A DNA stretch of 64,000 nucleotides from Sulfurimicrobium lacus (GTDB lineage: Bacteria; Pseudomonadota; Gammaproteobacteria; Burkholderiales; Sulfuricellaceae), in contig NZ_AP022853.1 of the NCBI RefSeq assembly GCF_011764585.1, positions 2,153,501 through 2,217,500 on the forward strand, given 5' to 3'. Positions 18,326 through 26,928 of the stretch are shown here, one piece after another (position 1 is the first letter of the stretch; the number at the start of each line of letters is the position of its first letter). The notes under the pieces are model-generated. The model did not search any database, was not told the DNA's origin, and worked only from the letters and a program-made list of their open reading frames with translations. The position numbers were made by a program, and so were the translations under genes.

Positions 18326-18366
18326 CCGCAGCCACTTCCGGATGTGAGGTCCGGGCGCGGCTGCGG
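18326..18366 (-). terminator. Hairpin downstream of BON lipoprotein gene
   Basis: An eight-base perfect stem CCGCAGCC (18326-18333) pairs with GGCTGCGG (18359-18366), with an inner CCGGA/TCCGG pair. It lies just past the stop codon at 18377. Only a weak T run follows on the minus strand, so its terminator role is uncertain. Confidence 0.35.
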
Positions 18367-18376
18367 GTAGTCCAGG

Positions 18377-18691
18377 TTACTTGATTCGCATGTCGCTCTT
18401 GACTGATTTCACGCCCTTGACACTGCGTGCCACTTCGACCGCCTTGTTCGCTGCGGCTTGCGAGCTCACGAAGCCACTCAACTGAACCACGCCTTTGTAG
18501 GTCTCGACGTTGATTTCGGCGACTTTCAGAGTGGGCTCGTCGAGTATGGCCGCCTTCACCTTGGTGGTAATGACGCTGTCGTCCATGTACTCGCCGGTTC
18601 CCTCATGCTTCGACGAAGAAGCACAACCCATGAAGGATGCCAGTGTAACGGCCAGAAAAAGTGCATAAAAATACTTGCTGAATTGTTTCAT
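18377..18691 (-). CDS. BON-domain lipoprotein (OsmY-like)
   Basis: 104-residue lipoprotein with a lipobox ending FMGC (Cys23), followed by one BON domain (DDSVITTKVKAAI, EINVETYKGVVQLSGFV, ANKAVEVARSVKGVKSV). BON domains bind phospholipid surfaces and are found in the osmotically induced OsmY and in DolP. It is expected at the periplasmic face of the outer membrane, protecting the envelope. A TGTGCG palindrome lies 189 bp upstream, rather far, at 18880. Confidence 0.88.
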   Translation of the reverse strand: MKQFSKYFYALFLAVTLASFMGCASSSKHEGTGEYMDDSVITTKVKAAILDEPTLKVAEINVETYKGVVQLSGFVSSQAAANKAVEVARSVKGVKSVKSDMRIK

Positions 18692-18879
18692 GGTTAATTC
18701 TCCACATGTGAGTTGAACAGGGCTTCTGGATTCCAGCTCTCTACCGAAACACGGCTTACCCGTAGCTGCAGCAGTAGAGCCTTAACGTTTCCAATACAAC
18801 GCCGCGGGGTCCAACGGGCTGTACCCGCGCGTCATGCCGAAACATTAAATGCAGCATAGTCACTGAAGGCGCCGCGGTC

Positions 18880-18895
18880 TGTGCGCTACCGCACG
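18880..18895 (-). promoter_or_regulatory. TGTGCG palindrome upstream of BON lipoprotein
   Basis: Core TGTG-CGCTACCG-CACG. The next gene on its right (DUF5329) ends rather than starts here, so the BON gene is the only plausible target. Confidence 0.55.
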
Positions 18896-18938
18896 TAGCT
18901 TATGCTGGTGCGGTTCAAAGAGAATCCAGACCGGCGTT

Positions 18939-19313
18939 TCATTTAAACATTCGAAACCGCGCAATTTCGTTGCGTAGCCATTGGCTACTCGGAATGACTG
19001 CGGTGCCGTTGCACTTCACCTGGTACGGCTGACCGGTAAAACTGCTTTCTGTGGCAGCCCTTTCAATGAAATCTTCGGTGGTATTGATCAGATTTCTTGC
19101 CATCAGATATTTGTACTTGTCGCGCAAATGCGCTTGCGCCGCCTTCGAGTCGCGCCACGTGCCATTGCGATAAAACTCACATCCTGATCCCTCGACATAG
19201 CCAAGCAGAAAATTGACTTCGATTTGCACGTTCTGCGGGGGCTCCGCACGCGCAACTGGCATCAACAATAGTCCTCCGACGATCAGCGGCACTATTGTCG
19301 ACGGTATGTTCAT
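18939..19313 (-). CDS. DUF5329-family secreted protein
   Basis: 124 residues with a signal peptide (TIVPLIVGGLLLMPVARA). The core GSGCEFYRNGTWRDSKAAQAHLRDKYKYL and a later CNG motif give a conserved cysteine pair, as in DUF5329 proteins. Its ATG overlaps the stop of the upstream phospholipase-D-type gene by four bases, so the pair is translationally coupled. Families linked this tightly to a cardiolipin synthase may assist lipid work in the envelope; this is inference only. Confidence 0.75.
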   Translation of the reverse strand: MNIPSTIVPLIVGGLLLMPVARAEPPQNVQIEVNFLLGYVEGSGCEFYRNGTWRDSKAAQAHLRDKYKYLMARNLINTTEDFIERAATESSFTGQPYQVKCNGTAVIPSSQWLRNEIARFRMFK

Positions 19314-20905
19314 AGTTCCTTATCCAGCGGCAGTAGCGACAATAGGTGGACCTCGAATCTTTGCCAGTTACTCCGGGCCGGTTCCGTGTCGTACACAACG
19401 GCCTTGCCGTCTTCCTGACTCTGCCACACCAAATCTGGCGCCCCACCCGAGTCATTCGGACGTAGAGCCAGCTTGTAGGAATTGACTGGCTGCACCATGG
19501 CCTCGAAACGCGCGGCAAGCTGTTGCGCGAGCTCCGGGCTGTCAATAATCAAGCCAACCTCGGTGTTGAGATGCATTGATCGCTGATCGAAGTTCATTGA
19601 GCCGATGAACAACCGCTGACGGTCGAATACGAACAATTTGGCGTGCAGGGAATAATTCCCAAAGCTCGATATTGCAGCCGTCTGACCGCTGCCCCTGCTG
19701 TTGCCCAGAAGTGAGCGGATTTCATAGAGCTCCACGCCATCCTCGAGCAGGGGTACCCTGTAATGCATGTAGCCGGCCTGCGCCAGCAACACCTTCGACG
19801 ATTCGAGAGAGCTGGTCAGGATGCGGACACGCACGTTTCTCTTGCGCAGATCCTTGAACAGCTGCATTCCTTCTTCACCCGGTATCAGGTAGGGTGTGAC
19901 CATCAGCAACTCGGACTGCACCGCGCGAGTGGCATCGGCCACTGGCCGCTGCATCAGCCTCCCCACCATTGCGCCGCTTTCCACTTTCTTCTTGTCGGGG
20001 CTGTCGCAGATCACTTGCGCGTGCGCCCAGACCAGGGGCAGGCGGCCGGAAGTCATGCCGTTAAATGGCTCGCCGGTGGCAACCCGCTGCATATAGTCGA
20101 CACCTTCCGCCTTCGACTGCCGGGTTTCTTCTTTCAATACCGCGCGATGCTGCTTCAAGGCGGCATGGGAAACGTTCTCGCTGGAAAGCGCCTTGGCCGG
20201 GATCGACAGGGCATTGTTCCAGTACTCGTCGAAGGTCGCTGAGAGCTGTCGGGCGACGGGGCCGGCGGCAAATACGTCGTCGTCGGCGAATTGCGCCTCA
20301 GGGTCGATCTGGAAGTACTGATCGCCGATGTTGCGCCCGCCTATGAGCGCTACGGCATTGTCCACGACGAGCAATTTGTTGTGCATTCGATAGTCGAGCC
20401 GCGAGGCGTTGAACAGGAATTCGGTGGCTTTGAACAGCACGACATGGCCGCGATACGCGAAGGGGTTGAAGATTCGAATCTCCACCGAAGCATGCGCTTC
20501 AAGCTTCGTGATCTGTTCGTCTCCGGCCACCGTTTCGCCATCGTCGATCAGCACGCGCACGCGCACGCCGCGATCGGCGGCATGCAGCACGGCGTCGGTA
20601 AGCAGGCGGCCTGTATCGTCCCCGCGAAAAATGAAATATTGCAGGTCGAGTGTTCGTTCTGCGGCGTTGATCATTTGCATGCGCGTCAGGAAGCCGTCGG
20701 CGCCTACCGGAATGATGCGAAACCCGGAGTTGCCGCCATGTGCGCGCGCCGCATTTTCGAACTGCCGGCCTAGCCGGGTCTCCTCCGGATTTGCCAGCGC
20801 CGAGGAAGCCGACCTCGGAAAATCCGAGCCCGGAGGAAGCGATGCGCATCCACTGAAGATCGCGACGATCAGCATGACCAGCAAGAAGTGGAACCGGTCG
20901 ATCAT
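19310..20905 (-). CDS. clsC: Cardiolipin synthase C-like phospholipase D family lipoprotein
   Basis: Phospholipase-D superfamily enzyme related to ClsC, which forms cardiolipin from phosphatidylethanolamine and phosphatidylglycerol. Both HKD motifs are intact: HNKLLVVDNAVALIGGRN in the first half and HAKLFVFDRQRLFIGSMN in the second. From ATG 20905 (GGAGG six bases upstream) the protein has 531 residues and a lipobox IFSGC (Cys20), as usual for this subfamily. It is coupled to the DUF5329 gene downstream; E. coli ClsC similarly needs a neighbouring protein (YmdB), though that one is unrelated. Confidence 0.85.
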   Translation of the reverse strand: MIDRFHFLLVMLIVAIFSGCASLPPGSDFPRSASSALANPEETRLGRQFENAARAHGGNSGFRIIPVGADGFLTRMQMINAAERTLDLQYFIFRGDDTGRLLTDAVLHAADRGVRVRVLIDDGETVAGDEQITKLEAHASVEIRIFNPFAYRGHVVLFKATEFLFNASRLDYRMHNKLLVVDNAVALIGGRNIGDQYFQIDPEAQFADDDVFAAGPVARQLSATFDEYWNNALSIPAKALSSENVSHAALKQHRAVLKEETRQSKAEGVDYMQRVATGEPFNGMTSGRLPLVWAHAQVICDSPDKKKVESGAMVGRLMQRPVADATRAVQSELLMVTPYLIPGEEGMQLFKDLRKRNVRVRILTSSLESSKVLLAQAGYMHYRVPLLEDGVELYEIRSLLGNSRGSGQTAAISSFGNYSLHAKLFVFDRQRLFIGSMNFDQRSMHLNTEVGLIIDSPELAQQLAARFEAMVQPVNSYKLALRPNDSGGAPDLVWQSQEDGKAVVYDTEPARSNWQRFEVHLLSLLPLDKEL

Positions 20906-20928
20906 CACTATCCTCCAGCGCATTATTG

Positions 20929-20963
20929 AAAAAAGCCAGCCAAAAATACATCGGCTGGCTTTT
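20929..20963. terminator. Rho-independent terminator
   Basis: Stem GCCAGCC (20935-20941) with GGCTGGC (20953-20959), flanked by A6 on the left and TTTTGTT on the right. It can end the minus-strand ompA-family transcript and works symmetrically. Confidence 0.8.
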
Positions 20964-20980
20964 GTTGCATTGCTTAGTTG

Positions 20981-21661
20981 TTACTGCTGGGCGGGCTTCT
21001 GGACCCTGACTTCAACCATTACACGGCGATTGGGTTGCAGGCATTCGACCAGCTTACGGTTCTTGCCGCTGACCTTGCCTTTGATGTCATCGCAAGGAAC
21101 AACCGGGTTGGCTTCACCTTTGGCGGCGGTTTCGATGCGGTTGTTTTCAACGCCCTGGCCAGTCAGGTATGCCTTCACGGCATCCGCACGACGCTCGGAC
21201 AGCTTCTGATTGTAGGCATCTGTACCGATGCGGTCGGTGTAGCCGGTAACCAGCACCACTTCAACTTGCGGATATTGCTTCATCTTGGTGACGACTTCAT
21301 CGTCCAGTGTTTTCTTGCCGTCAGCGCGGATGACCGATTTGTCGAAATCGAACAGCGTTTCGGCCTGCAGGGTGATGGCGACGAAAGCGGCCTTTTCCGG
21401 GCCGGTGACGGGCACAGGAGCAGGACCAGCGTCTGCCATTTTGGGCTCATCTTTCTTTACCAGATCCGGATCGCATTCGGCAATTGCCATGGCCGGGGTC
21501 CAGTAGCCGGTTCTCCAGCATTCGTTGTAGTTGTTCCTGACCACATTGCCGCGGGTATCGATCAGATAACCTGCCTTGGGGACTTCATGTGCAGAAGCAA
21601 TGCCGGCCAGGGTTAAAGAAGCCATGGCAAGCGCGGTAAGAATGATTTGTGAAGTTTTCAT
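20981..21661 (-). CDS. OmpA-family peptidoglycan-associated protein
   Basis: 226-residue envelope protein. A signal peptide (IILTALAMASLTLAGIASA) is followed by a short Cys-containing segment (NECWRTGYWTPAMAIAECD) and a C-terminal OmpA domain from about residue 98. That domain has LFDFDKSVIRADGKK, GYTDRIGTDAYNQKLSERRADAV and NRRVMVEV, the residues that grip peptidoglycan. There is no large beta-barrel, so it is a periplasmic or outer-membrane tether rather than a porin. A terminator follows. No palindrome of the regional type was found upstream. Confidence 0.9.
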   Translation of the reverse strand: MKTSQIILTALAMASLTLAGIASAHEVPKAGYLIDTRGNVVRNNYNECWRTGYWTPAMAIAECDPDLVKKDEPKMADAGPAPVPVTGPEKAAFVAITLQAETLFDFDKSVIRADGKKTLDDEVVTKMKQYPQVEVVLVTGYTDRIGTDAYNQKLSERRADAVKAYLTGQGVENNRIETAAKGEANPVVPCDDIKGKVSGKNRKLVECLQPNRRVMVEVRVQKPAQQ

Positions 21662-21735
21662 GTTATTTTCCTTAGAGTTTGTAATCTGAAACTTTAATCC
21701 GGCGCACGATGGGCCGCCGCCAATGGCATTGCTGT

Positions 21736-22203
21736 TCAGTAGCGAGATATGCTGCCGTTCTGGATACGCACCCGGTCTCCGACGCGCAAGTCGCCAATGC
21801 TTTGTTGCGTCACGGTTTGATAGCCCCCGTTTTCGAGCCTCACACGTATGCTGTATGCGTCCTGTTGCTGCTGATTGCGCTTTTCTATCTGGTGACCTAC
21901 CACGGCACCGCCTACCACGCCGGCTGCGGTAGCGACATCCTGACCGGTGCCTGCACCGATCTGGTGCCCGAGCACTCCGCCTACGACACCGCCGATGACG
22001 GCGCCTGCACCGATGCCGCTGCCACCTATCCCGCCGCCGCTTCCGCGAATGATCTCGATCGCGTCAACCACGCCGTATGCCGCGCCGGAATAGCCGGAAC
22101 TGGATGGCGAATATGACTCGGGGCGTGAACCGGTATTCGCGCAACCGCTCGTCAGGGCTGCGACGCCGAGAAAAGTTGCGATAACGATTTGGGATGTGTT
22201 CAT
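21736..22203 (-). CDS. Glycine-zipper 2TM lipoprotein (SlyB/PcP family)
   Basis: 155-residue lipoprotein with lipobox LTSGC (Cys21). The middle is a glycine zipper (GSGIGAGAVIGGVVGGVLGHQIGAG and GVVGGAVVGHQIE), and the C-terminus is a small beta domain (YSIRVRLENGGYQTV). This is the SlyB/17-kDa antigen plan; SlyB forms rings that shield outer-membrane proteins under stress. AGGAGG sets the start at 22203. The palindrome at 22253-22268 is only 50 bp upstream, the closest of the set, which could mean repression or a nearer promoter. Confidence 0.87.
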   Translation of the reverse strand: MNTSQIVIATFLGVAALTSGCANTGSRPESYSPSSSGYSGAAYGVVDAIEIIRGSGGGIGGSGIGAGAVIGGVVGGVLGHQIGAGTGQDVATAAGVVGGAVVGHQIEKRNQQQQDAYSIRVRLENGGYQTVTQQSIGDLRVGDRVRIQNGSISRY

Positions 22204-22252
22204 AAAGCCTCCTGAGAATGGCTGAAGGTTAATCTCGTCATAAAATTCGGTC

Positions 22253-22268
22253 TGTACGCTGGCGCACA
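22253..22268 (-). promoter_or_regulatory. TGTGCG palindrome upstream of glycine-zipper lipoprotein
   Basis: Core TGTA-CGCTGGCG-CACA, 50 bp before the start codon. Confidence 0.6.
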
Positions 22269-22361
22269 TAAGTTATGGGATTGGTCTTTTGCACGTCGTG
22301 AAAGCGGCGCATGCACGGCAGCGCCTCCGCCCGCGTGAGGACGGTGGCGGCTGCGACTGCA

Positions 22362-23345
22362 TTAGTCATTACGATCCCGGCCTCGTTCCCGCTCCCGTTC
22401 TTGTCCTCGTTGCGGCTCGCGCGCGGAGTCCCTGCCTGGCTGTCTGTCTTCTCTGCCCTGCGGGTTCGGCCTCTGCTGCTCGCGCGGAGATGCCTCTGGC
22501 TGTGGCGGCTGCGCGCGGGGGGCAGCGGCGGGAAGATCTTGCCGGCGGGAACCTCTTTCTTCAGGCGCGCCACGTCTTTCCTGTTGTGGCGGCGCGCTTT
22601 GCATGGTCCGCTCCTGACGCTGAACCTCCGGGCGTCCCAATTGTGGTGACTGTTCGCGCGGGGCGGGGGCTGGCGCAGCCTGCTGGCGTGGCGCGACACG
22701 CTGGGTATCCTGCTGCCTGGAACCGCGCTCAGCTGGCGTTCTTTGCCCGGCCTGCTCCTGGTAGTGTTGCCGCACTACGGGGTCACGCGGCTGGTAACGG
22801 TAATTCCGCTGCTGCAGCGATTGCTGCTGTTCCACTTGGTGGGGATAGCGATCCCCTGAATACTGTCGCTGATAGGCAGGCAGCGGGGCAGGCGCCGGGG
22901 CGGCGTTTCGGTTCCATCTATCCCAGCCGCTCCTGCGGTGTTCCCACTCATGGCCCCAGTGATCACCCCAGCGCGGTGGCGCATCGGACCGCCACCCGCG
23001 GAAGTATGGGGGCGGCTGGCGGTAGTAGCGCACGGGGATTCTCAGGACGAACAGCGGCACGTATTCCGGTTCCACAAGCCCCCACGGGCCGTTGTACCAG
23101 GAACTCGCATACCAGTTGTCGTCCTGGAAGACCCAGTACATCGTGTCGTAAAAAAAGAAGTTAGTCCCCAGTCGTGGCGCATAGTAGACGGGGTAACCCG
23201 GTATGCGGACGAGTTGCGGGTAGACCGGCAGGTTGATCCCGATGCTTACATTCGGAAATCCGATGCCGATGCTCACCTGGGCAGAAGACGCCATTGGGTA
23301 CAGCAACATCCCCAACACAATGAGTATGTAGCGATTTTTCAGCAT
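22362..23345 (-). CDS. Secreted Trp/Tyr-rich protein with Gln/Arg/Pro low-complexity tail
   Basis: 327 residues. A signal peptide (ILIVLGMLLYPMASSA) leads into a conserved hydrophobic/aromatic block (PVYPQLVRIPGYPVYYAP, DDNWYASSWYNGPW, IPVRYYRQPP) found in many uncharacterised proteobacterial secreted proteins. From about residue 140 on it is low-complexity, rich in Q, R, P and E with REQ and RGQERERERGR repeats, so probably disordered. AGGAGG precedes the ATG. The tail could bind polyanions or metals in the periplasm, but no function is known. A palindrome at 23453 lies 108 bp upstream. Confidence 0.75.
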   Translation of the reverse strand: MLKNRYILIVLGMLLYPMASSAQVSIGIGFPNVSIGINLPVYPQLVRIPGYPVYYAPRLGTNFFFYDTMYWVFQDDNWYASSWYNGPWGLVEPEYVPLFVLRIPVRYYRQPPPYFRGWRSDAPPRWGDHWGHEWEHRRSGWDRWNRNAAPAPAPLPAYQRQYSGDRYPHQVEQQQSLQQRNYRYQPRDPVVRQHYQEQAGQRTPAERGSRQQDTQRVAPRQQAAPAPAPREQSPQLGRPEVQRQERTMQSAPPQQERRGAPEERGSRRQDLPAAAPRAQPPQPEASPREQQRPNPQGREDRQPGRDSAREPQRGQERERERGRDRND

Positions 23346-23452
23346 TTTGTGACCTCCTGTTCGATGGGAAAGGTAGGAGCGAATGGTTCGTCAGCAGAAT
23401 GCGACACCGACCCTAACTCATCAACACGCTACCTGTTTTTGCCCCGGCCTTC

Positions 23453-23468
23453 CGTGCGGTATCGCACA
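23453..23468. promoter_or_regulatory. TGTGCG palindrome between secreted protein and Crp-like regulator
   Basis: Core CGTG-CGGTATCG-CACA. It is the only recognisable element in the 304-bp divergent spacer 23346-23649. It may serve the minus-strand secreted-protein gene and, 182 bp away, the plus-strand regulator. Confidence 0.55.
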
Positions 23469-23649
23469 TAGTGTGGTCGTATCCACTGACGATATTTTCC
23501 TTCCCTGGTTTGTTTTTGAGCTTGGAATACATACTTCGTGGTATTTACATCCCCCTCTATATTGCTTAGTGTTCCAAACTTACATCCCGGATCGCCATCC
23601 CAGTTTCTTGCCATCTCAGCTACTTGGCGGCTAATAAAGGGAGGTGCAT

Positions 23650-24467
23650 TTGTCTGACTCGCCTATCCCACTGCAAAACCAGCTTCTCGCGGCACTGCCG
23701 CAGCTCGTGTATGAGCGCCTGTTGCCCCATCTCGAGCTGGTCCAGATGCCGCTCGGTGAGACCCTCTATGAATCCGGGGACGAGTTGCGCCACGTCTATT
23801 TCCCGACGACCGCGATCGTTTCCCTGCTTTATGTTATGAAGGATGGCGCGTCAGCCGAAATCGCCGGGGTCGGCAATGAGGGAATCGTCGGCGTCGCCAC
23901 CTTTACGGGCGGCATCACCATGCCAAATCGCGCCATGGTGCTGTGCGCGGGCCATGCCTATCGGCTGAAGGCGCAGTTGCTGAAGAATGAATTCAATCGG
24001 GGGGGGGGCGCCGTGCGGGCGCATTGCAAATCTTGCTGTTGCGTTACACCCAGGCGCTGATGACACATATATCCCAGACCGCAGTGTGCAATCGGCATCA
24101 TTCGGTGGAACAGCAACTGAGCCGCTGGCTGCTGCTAAGTCTCGACCGATTGCCCTCGAAGGATTTGGCCGTGACGCAGGAATTGATTGCCAGTGTCTTC
24201 GGCGTGCGTCGCGAAGGCATCACAGAGGCTGTCGGGAAACTGAAGCGCGCCGGTCACATTTCCTGCCGCCGCGGTCACATCACTGTACTTGACCGAACTG
24301 GATTGGAAAAACAGGCTTGCGAGTGCTATCGGGTAGTCAAGGCGGAATTCGATCGCCTGCTTCCCAAGGTGGCGGTCATACAAACCGAGCGCCCTGCATA
24401 CAGACTTAACTACAACATTCCGCCCTCCGGCACCGCCATCACGCTCATACCTAACACGAGGTGGTGA
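23650..24467 (+). pseudogene. Crp/Fnr-family regulator broken by frameshift at a G10 tract
   Basis: Two frames together encode one Crp/Fnr protein. The first (from TTG 23650, with GGGAGG five bases upstream) gives the cyclic-nucleotide-like domain (LYESGDELRHVYFP, GVGNEGIVGVATF). The second, readable from about 24012, gives the dimer helix LLLRYTQALMTHISQTAVCNRHHSVEQQL and the helix-turn-helix FGVRREGITEAVGKL. The break lies at ten consecutive G (23999-24008); eight or eleven G would restore one frame. Just after the tract an extra GCGCCGTGCGGG, compared with what the family leads one to expect, looks like a small duplication. The locus is either a real null, a phase-variable switch, or a sequencing error. 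The usual cAMP-contacting residues are absent. Confidence 0.75.
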
Positions 24468-24537
24468 GGTAAAGCCCTCGCACGTTTGCCCGCCAAATCC
24501 TGTTTCATCATCTCGTTCCCGCAAAAAATCCGCGCTA

Positions 24538-24553
24538 TGTTCGTCAGCGTACA
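24538..24553 (+). promoter_or_regulatory. TGTGCG palindrome upstream of collagen-like lipoprotein
   Basis: Core TGTT-CGTCAGCG-TACA, 157 bp before the lipoprotein start and in position to drive it together with the downstream intact Crp-like regulator. Confidence 0.5.
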
Positions 24554-24710
24554 GAATTGTCAAGCGCTTCAGCTTACGCTTGCCAAAGTGTTGCACTGTC
24601 GAAGCGCCATCTCACTTCAGGTAACACGACTTCGCCAGTTGTTAATGCGTGCGAGTTGGCTGCTCACAATGAGGTGCGAAGTTTTCCTTATTTATCAAAG
24701 AGGTACCATC

Positions 24711-25073
24711 ATGAAATATTCCATATTATTTGCATCGCTTATCACTGTGTTGGGTTTGAGTGCCTGCGACAGGCCCAGTACCGTGGTCAACGTTCCGGCA
24801 ACACCGGCGCCAGTCCAAGGCCCCGCCGGACCGCAAGGAGCGACTGGCGAACAGGGGTCAACTGGAAGCCAGGGGACAATGGGAAACCAGGGGACGATGG
24901 GAGCGCCGGGCGATACTGGAGCACAAGGTGCTACCGGCGCTCAAGGCTATGAAGGCGCCCAGGGAAACACCGGCAAAACCGGCACTCAGGGCGCAACAGG
25001 TGCCCAAGGCGAAACCGGCCAGACTGGAGGCGGCACAGTGGTCGTCGTCCCGGCTCCGGCCCAGCAACAATAG
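24711..25073 (+). CDS. Collagen-like lipoprotein
   Basis: 120 residues. A lipobox LSAC (Cys19) is followed by a short linker and about 23 G-x-y triplets ([19 protein letters not shown] and on) from about residue 40 to 108, ending with a Gly/Val/Pro tail. Such repeats form collagen-type triple helices, and the many Gln/Thr at the y position are typical of bacterial versions. The protein would be a trimeric rod anchored in the outer or inner membrane. AGAGGTACC precedes ATG 24711. It sits between two Crp-type regulators, 73 bp before the second. Function unknown; a surface stalk or adhesin is possible. Confidence 0.8.
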   Translation: MKYSILFASLITVLGLSACDRPSTVVNVPATPAPVQGPAGPQGATGEQGSTGSQGTMGNQGTMGAPGDTGAQGATGAQGYEGAQGNTGKTGTQGATGAQGETGQTGGGTVVVVPAPAQQQ

Positions 25074-25146
25074 TACGTGGCGCAGCGCTGACGGCGTTGC
25101 GCCCGGACCCGGACGCGCCGTCATTCCCAAAACTCAGGAGAGTCCA

Positions 25147-25845
25147 GTGCCTTCTGCGGAAAACCTTCTGCTTGCCGCGCTTCCTCGCAAAGATCGTCAA
25201 AATTTGCTGTCAGGCTGCGAACCGGCAGAATTGGTTTTTGGGGATGTTCTCTGTGAGCCAGGGGAAATAATTCGCCACGTTTATTTCCCCACCGATAGCT
25301 TCATTTCCCTGGTGACGCCGGTCGATGGACAGGGCAGCCTTGAGGTGGCTCTGGTCGGAAGCGAGGGGATGTACGGGATTCCGCTGCTGCTCGGGGTGGA
25401 TGTTTCACCGTTGCACGCCGTGGTGCAAGGCTCAGGCCCTGCGTGGCGAATGGACGCCGGGCGCTTTCACCTCGAACTCAAGCACAGCGTTGCTCTTCAA
25501 GCGGAACTGAACCGCTATGTCTATGTGTTGATGAGCCAACTGGCGCAAACGGCGGCTTGCACCCGTTTCCATGTGGTAGAAGAGCGGCTTGCCCGTTGGC
25601 TCCTGATGACGCGAGATCGCGCGCATTCAGAGGAGTTTCATATCACTCACGAATTCCTTGCCCAGATACTGGGCGTGCGGCGCGTCGGCGTCACCAAGGC
25701 GGCCGGTTCGCTGCAGAGCAAGAAACTGATCAGCTATAGCCGGGGGGATATCAGGATTCACGATGTCGCCGGTTTGGAGTCCGCTTCCTGCACGTGTTAT
25801 CGGACCGACAAGGAAACGTACGACCGGATATTGCTTCATCATTGA
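25147..25845 (+). CDS. Crp/Fnr-family transcriptional regulator
   Basis: Intact 232-residue regulator starting at GTG 25147 (AGGAG six bases upstream). Residues 1-115 form the cupin-like sensor ([35 protein letters not shown]). A dimer helix follows ([18 protein letters not shown]), then a winged helix with [16 protein letters not shown] as the likely recognition helix. The Arg/Ser pair that binds cAMP phosphate in CRP is missing, and so are FNR cluster cysteines at the N-terminus. The recognition helix differs from CRP at the E181 and R185 positions, consistent with a changed half-site. It is the best local candidate to bind the eleven palindromes. Confidence 0.88.
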   Translation: MPSAENLLLAALPRKDRQNLLSGCEPAELVFGDVLCEPGEIIRHVYFPTDSFISLVTPVDGQGSLEVALVGSEGMYGIPLLLGVDVSPLHAVVQGSGPAWRMDAGRFHLELKHSVALQAELNRYVYVLMSQLAQTAACTRFHVVEERLARWLLMTRDRAHSEEFHITHEFLAQILGVRRVGVTKAAGSLQSKKLISYSRGDIRIHDVAGLESASCTCYRTDKETYDRILLHH

Positions 25846-25864
25846 AGTTTCGACACGCCTAAAA

Positions 25865-26143
25865 CTACCTGTCTCGCTGCTTGTGCATTCTCTGCCACGT
25901 CGCGCGAGCGCTCCGCAACTGTTTCCAGACCCGACTAATTCGCAGTGCTGCGAGCAATACAGCACTGCCGACTATCCAGGCAGGGTGGCTCTTGATGTAA
26001 TGCAGCGCGGCCAGCCCCTGGTCGACCCGTGCCAAGGGTATGCGCCATGGCTCGACGCCCTGCGCCAGCGCCATGCGTTGTGCTGCCGCCTGCGCGATCA
26101 GGCGTTCTCGTCGTTCAGCCAACAGCATCAGCTTCTTGTTCAT
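25865..26143 (-). CDS. YqjK-like membrane-associated protein
   Basis: 92 residues from ATG 26143. A basic helical N-terminus (MNKKLMLLAERRERLIAQAAAQRM) precedes one membrane helix (HPAWIVGSAVLLAALRIS) and a basic tail. This is the layout of YqjK. Its start overlaps the stop of the yqjE-like gene by four bases, so it is the last gene of a yqjD-yqjE-yqjK order like that in E. coli. Its molecular role is not known. Confidence 0.75.
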   Translation of the reverse strand: MNKKLMLLAERRERLIAQAAAQRMALAQGVEPWRIPLARVDQGLAALHYIKSHPAWIVGSAVLLAALRISRVWKQLRSARATWQRMHKQRDR

Positions 26144-26532
26144 GAACGGGAAACGAGCTGCTGCCGGTCTTTGAGCAATTCCGACAGACTCGTTGCAAAT
26201 AGTCCCGGCTTTGTCTTTGACTTGTGTCTGGCGAATACCCATACCGCCGTGCCAGCGGCTAGAAAGCATGCGGCAAGGGAGCCTAGCGCCAGGAGGCGGT
26301 GCGTGTCCCAGAATGCGACCACGAGCAGGATCGTTGCCAGCACCGATCCGACCCCGAGAAAAAACAGTGCGGCCAGCGCCAACGTCAGCAATGATAAAAA
26401 GTGCTCCCGTTCTTCCTCCAGGTCTGAGGACAAAAGCTCGAGGCGCGTATGTGCCATGGCAACCAGCGTTGCAGCCAGCATCGTCAGCGACTCGAGCAGC
26501 CCTGTGCTTCCGCCATGGGTTTTCTCAATCAT
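26140..26532 (-). CDS. YqjE-like membrane protein (phage holin superfamily fold)
   Basis: 130 residues with an N-terminal amphipathic region (LLESLTMLAATLVAMAHTRLELLSSDLEEE) and two close membrane helices (LALAALFFLGVGSVLATILLVV and LALGSLAACFLAAGTAVWVF). Databases often label this family phage holin, but it is a housekeeping inner-membrane protein paired with YqjD. No phage gene is nearby. Its start lies 10 bp after the yqjD-like stop. Confidence 0.85.
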   Translation of the reverse strand: MIEKTHGGSTGLLESLTMLAATLVAMAHTRLELLSSDLEEEREHFLSLLTLALAALFFLGVGSVLATILLVVAFWDTHRLLALGSLAACFLAAGTAVWVFARHKSKTKPGLFATSLSELLKDRQQLVSRS

Positions 26533-26542
26533 GGTGCGGCGC

Positions 26543-26857
26543 CTAACGACGACCGAGGAGCAATCCGATCACCAGGCTGAAACCGGCGGCGACCCCAATG
26601 GCTTTCCATGGATTTTCGTGGACATATGTGTCGGTAGCCCTGGCTGCGGCTTTGGTTTTTGTAACCAGTGCCGCTTCAGCCTCCGCCATTCTGGCTTTCA
26701 CCACCCTGAGGGATTCTTCTGCCTTGGCGCGCACCTCGGCCAGCTTTTCGCCGCCCTGGTTGGCCGTCTCTTTCAGCAGCGCTTCCGCATCTGCCACTAC
26801 CACCTTGAAATCGGCGATCAAATGTTCCATGGTGGCTTCACCAGATAACTTTTCCAT
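26543..26857 (-). CDS. DUF883 / YqjD-ElaB family membrane-anchored protein
   Basis: Long charged helix (DFKVVVADAEALLKETANQ to AEAALVTKTKAAARATD) followed by the family end HENPWKAIGVAAGFSLVIGLLLGRR, a single C-terminal membrane anchor. E. coli YqjD and ElaB bind stationary-phase ribosomes at the inner membrane. ATG 26857 has GGAG seven bases upstream; a start at 26890 would add 11 residues but has a poor ribosome site. First gene of the yqjDEK-like set. Its regional palindrome was not found. Confidence 0.87.
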   Translation of the reverse strand: MEKLSGEATMEHLIADFKVVVADAEALLKETANQGGEKLAEVRAKAEESLRVVKARMAEAEAALVTKTKAAARATDTYVHENPWKAIGVAAGFSLVIGLLLGRR

Positions 26858-26928
26858 GCTTTTCTCCACTGTTAGTTCTTTCTTGTTCATGCGGACCCCA
26901 ATGGTTTTACCAATCGGGGGAACTGATT

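Noticed and set aside
24711-25073. Phage tail-fibre fragment (G-x-y repeats)
   Set aside because: It has its own lipobox and ribosome site and no phage neighbours; a cell-anchored collagen-like protein fits better.
26140-26532. Prophage holin
   Set aside because: The holin-superfamily label is from fold only; the gene lies in a yqjD-yqjE-yqjK order with no lysin, capsid or integrase nearby.
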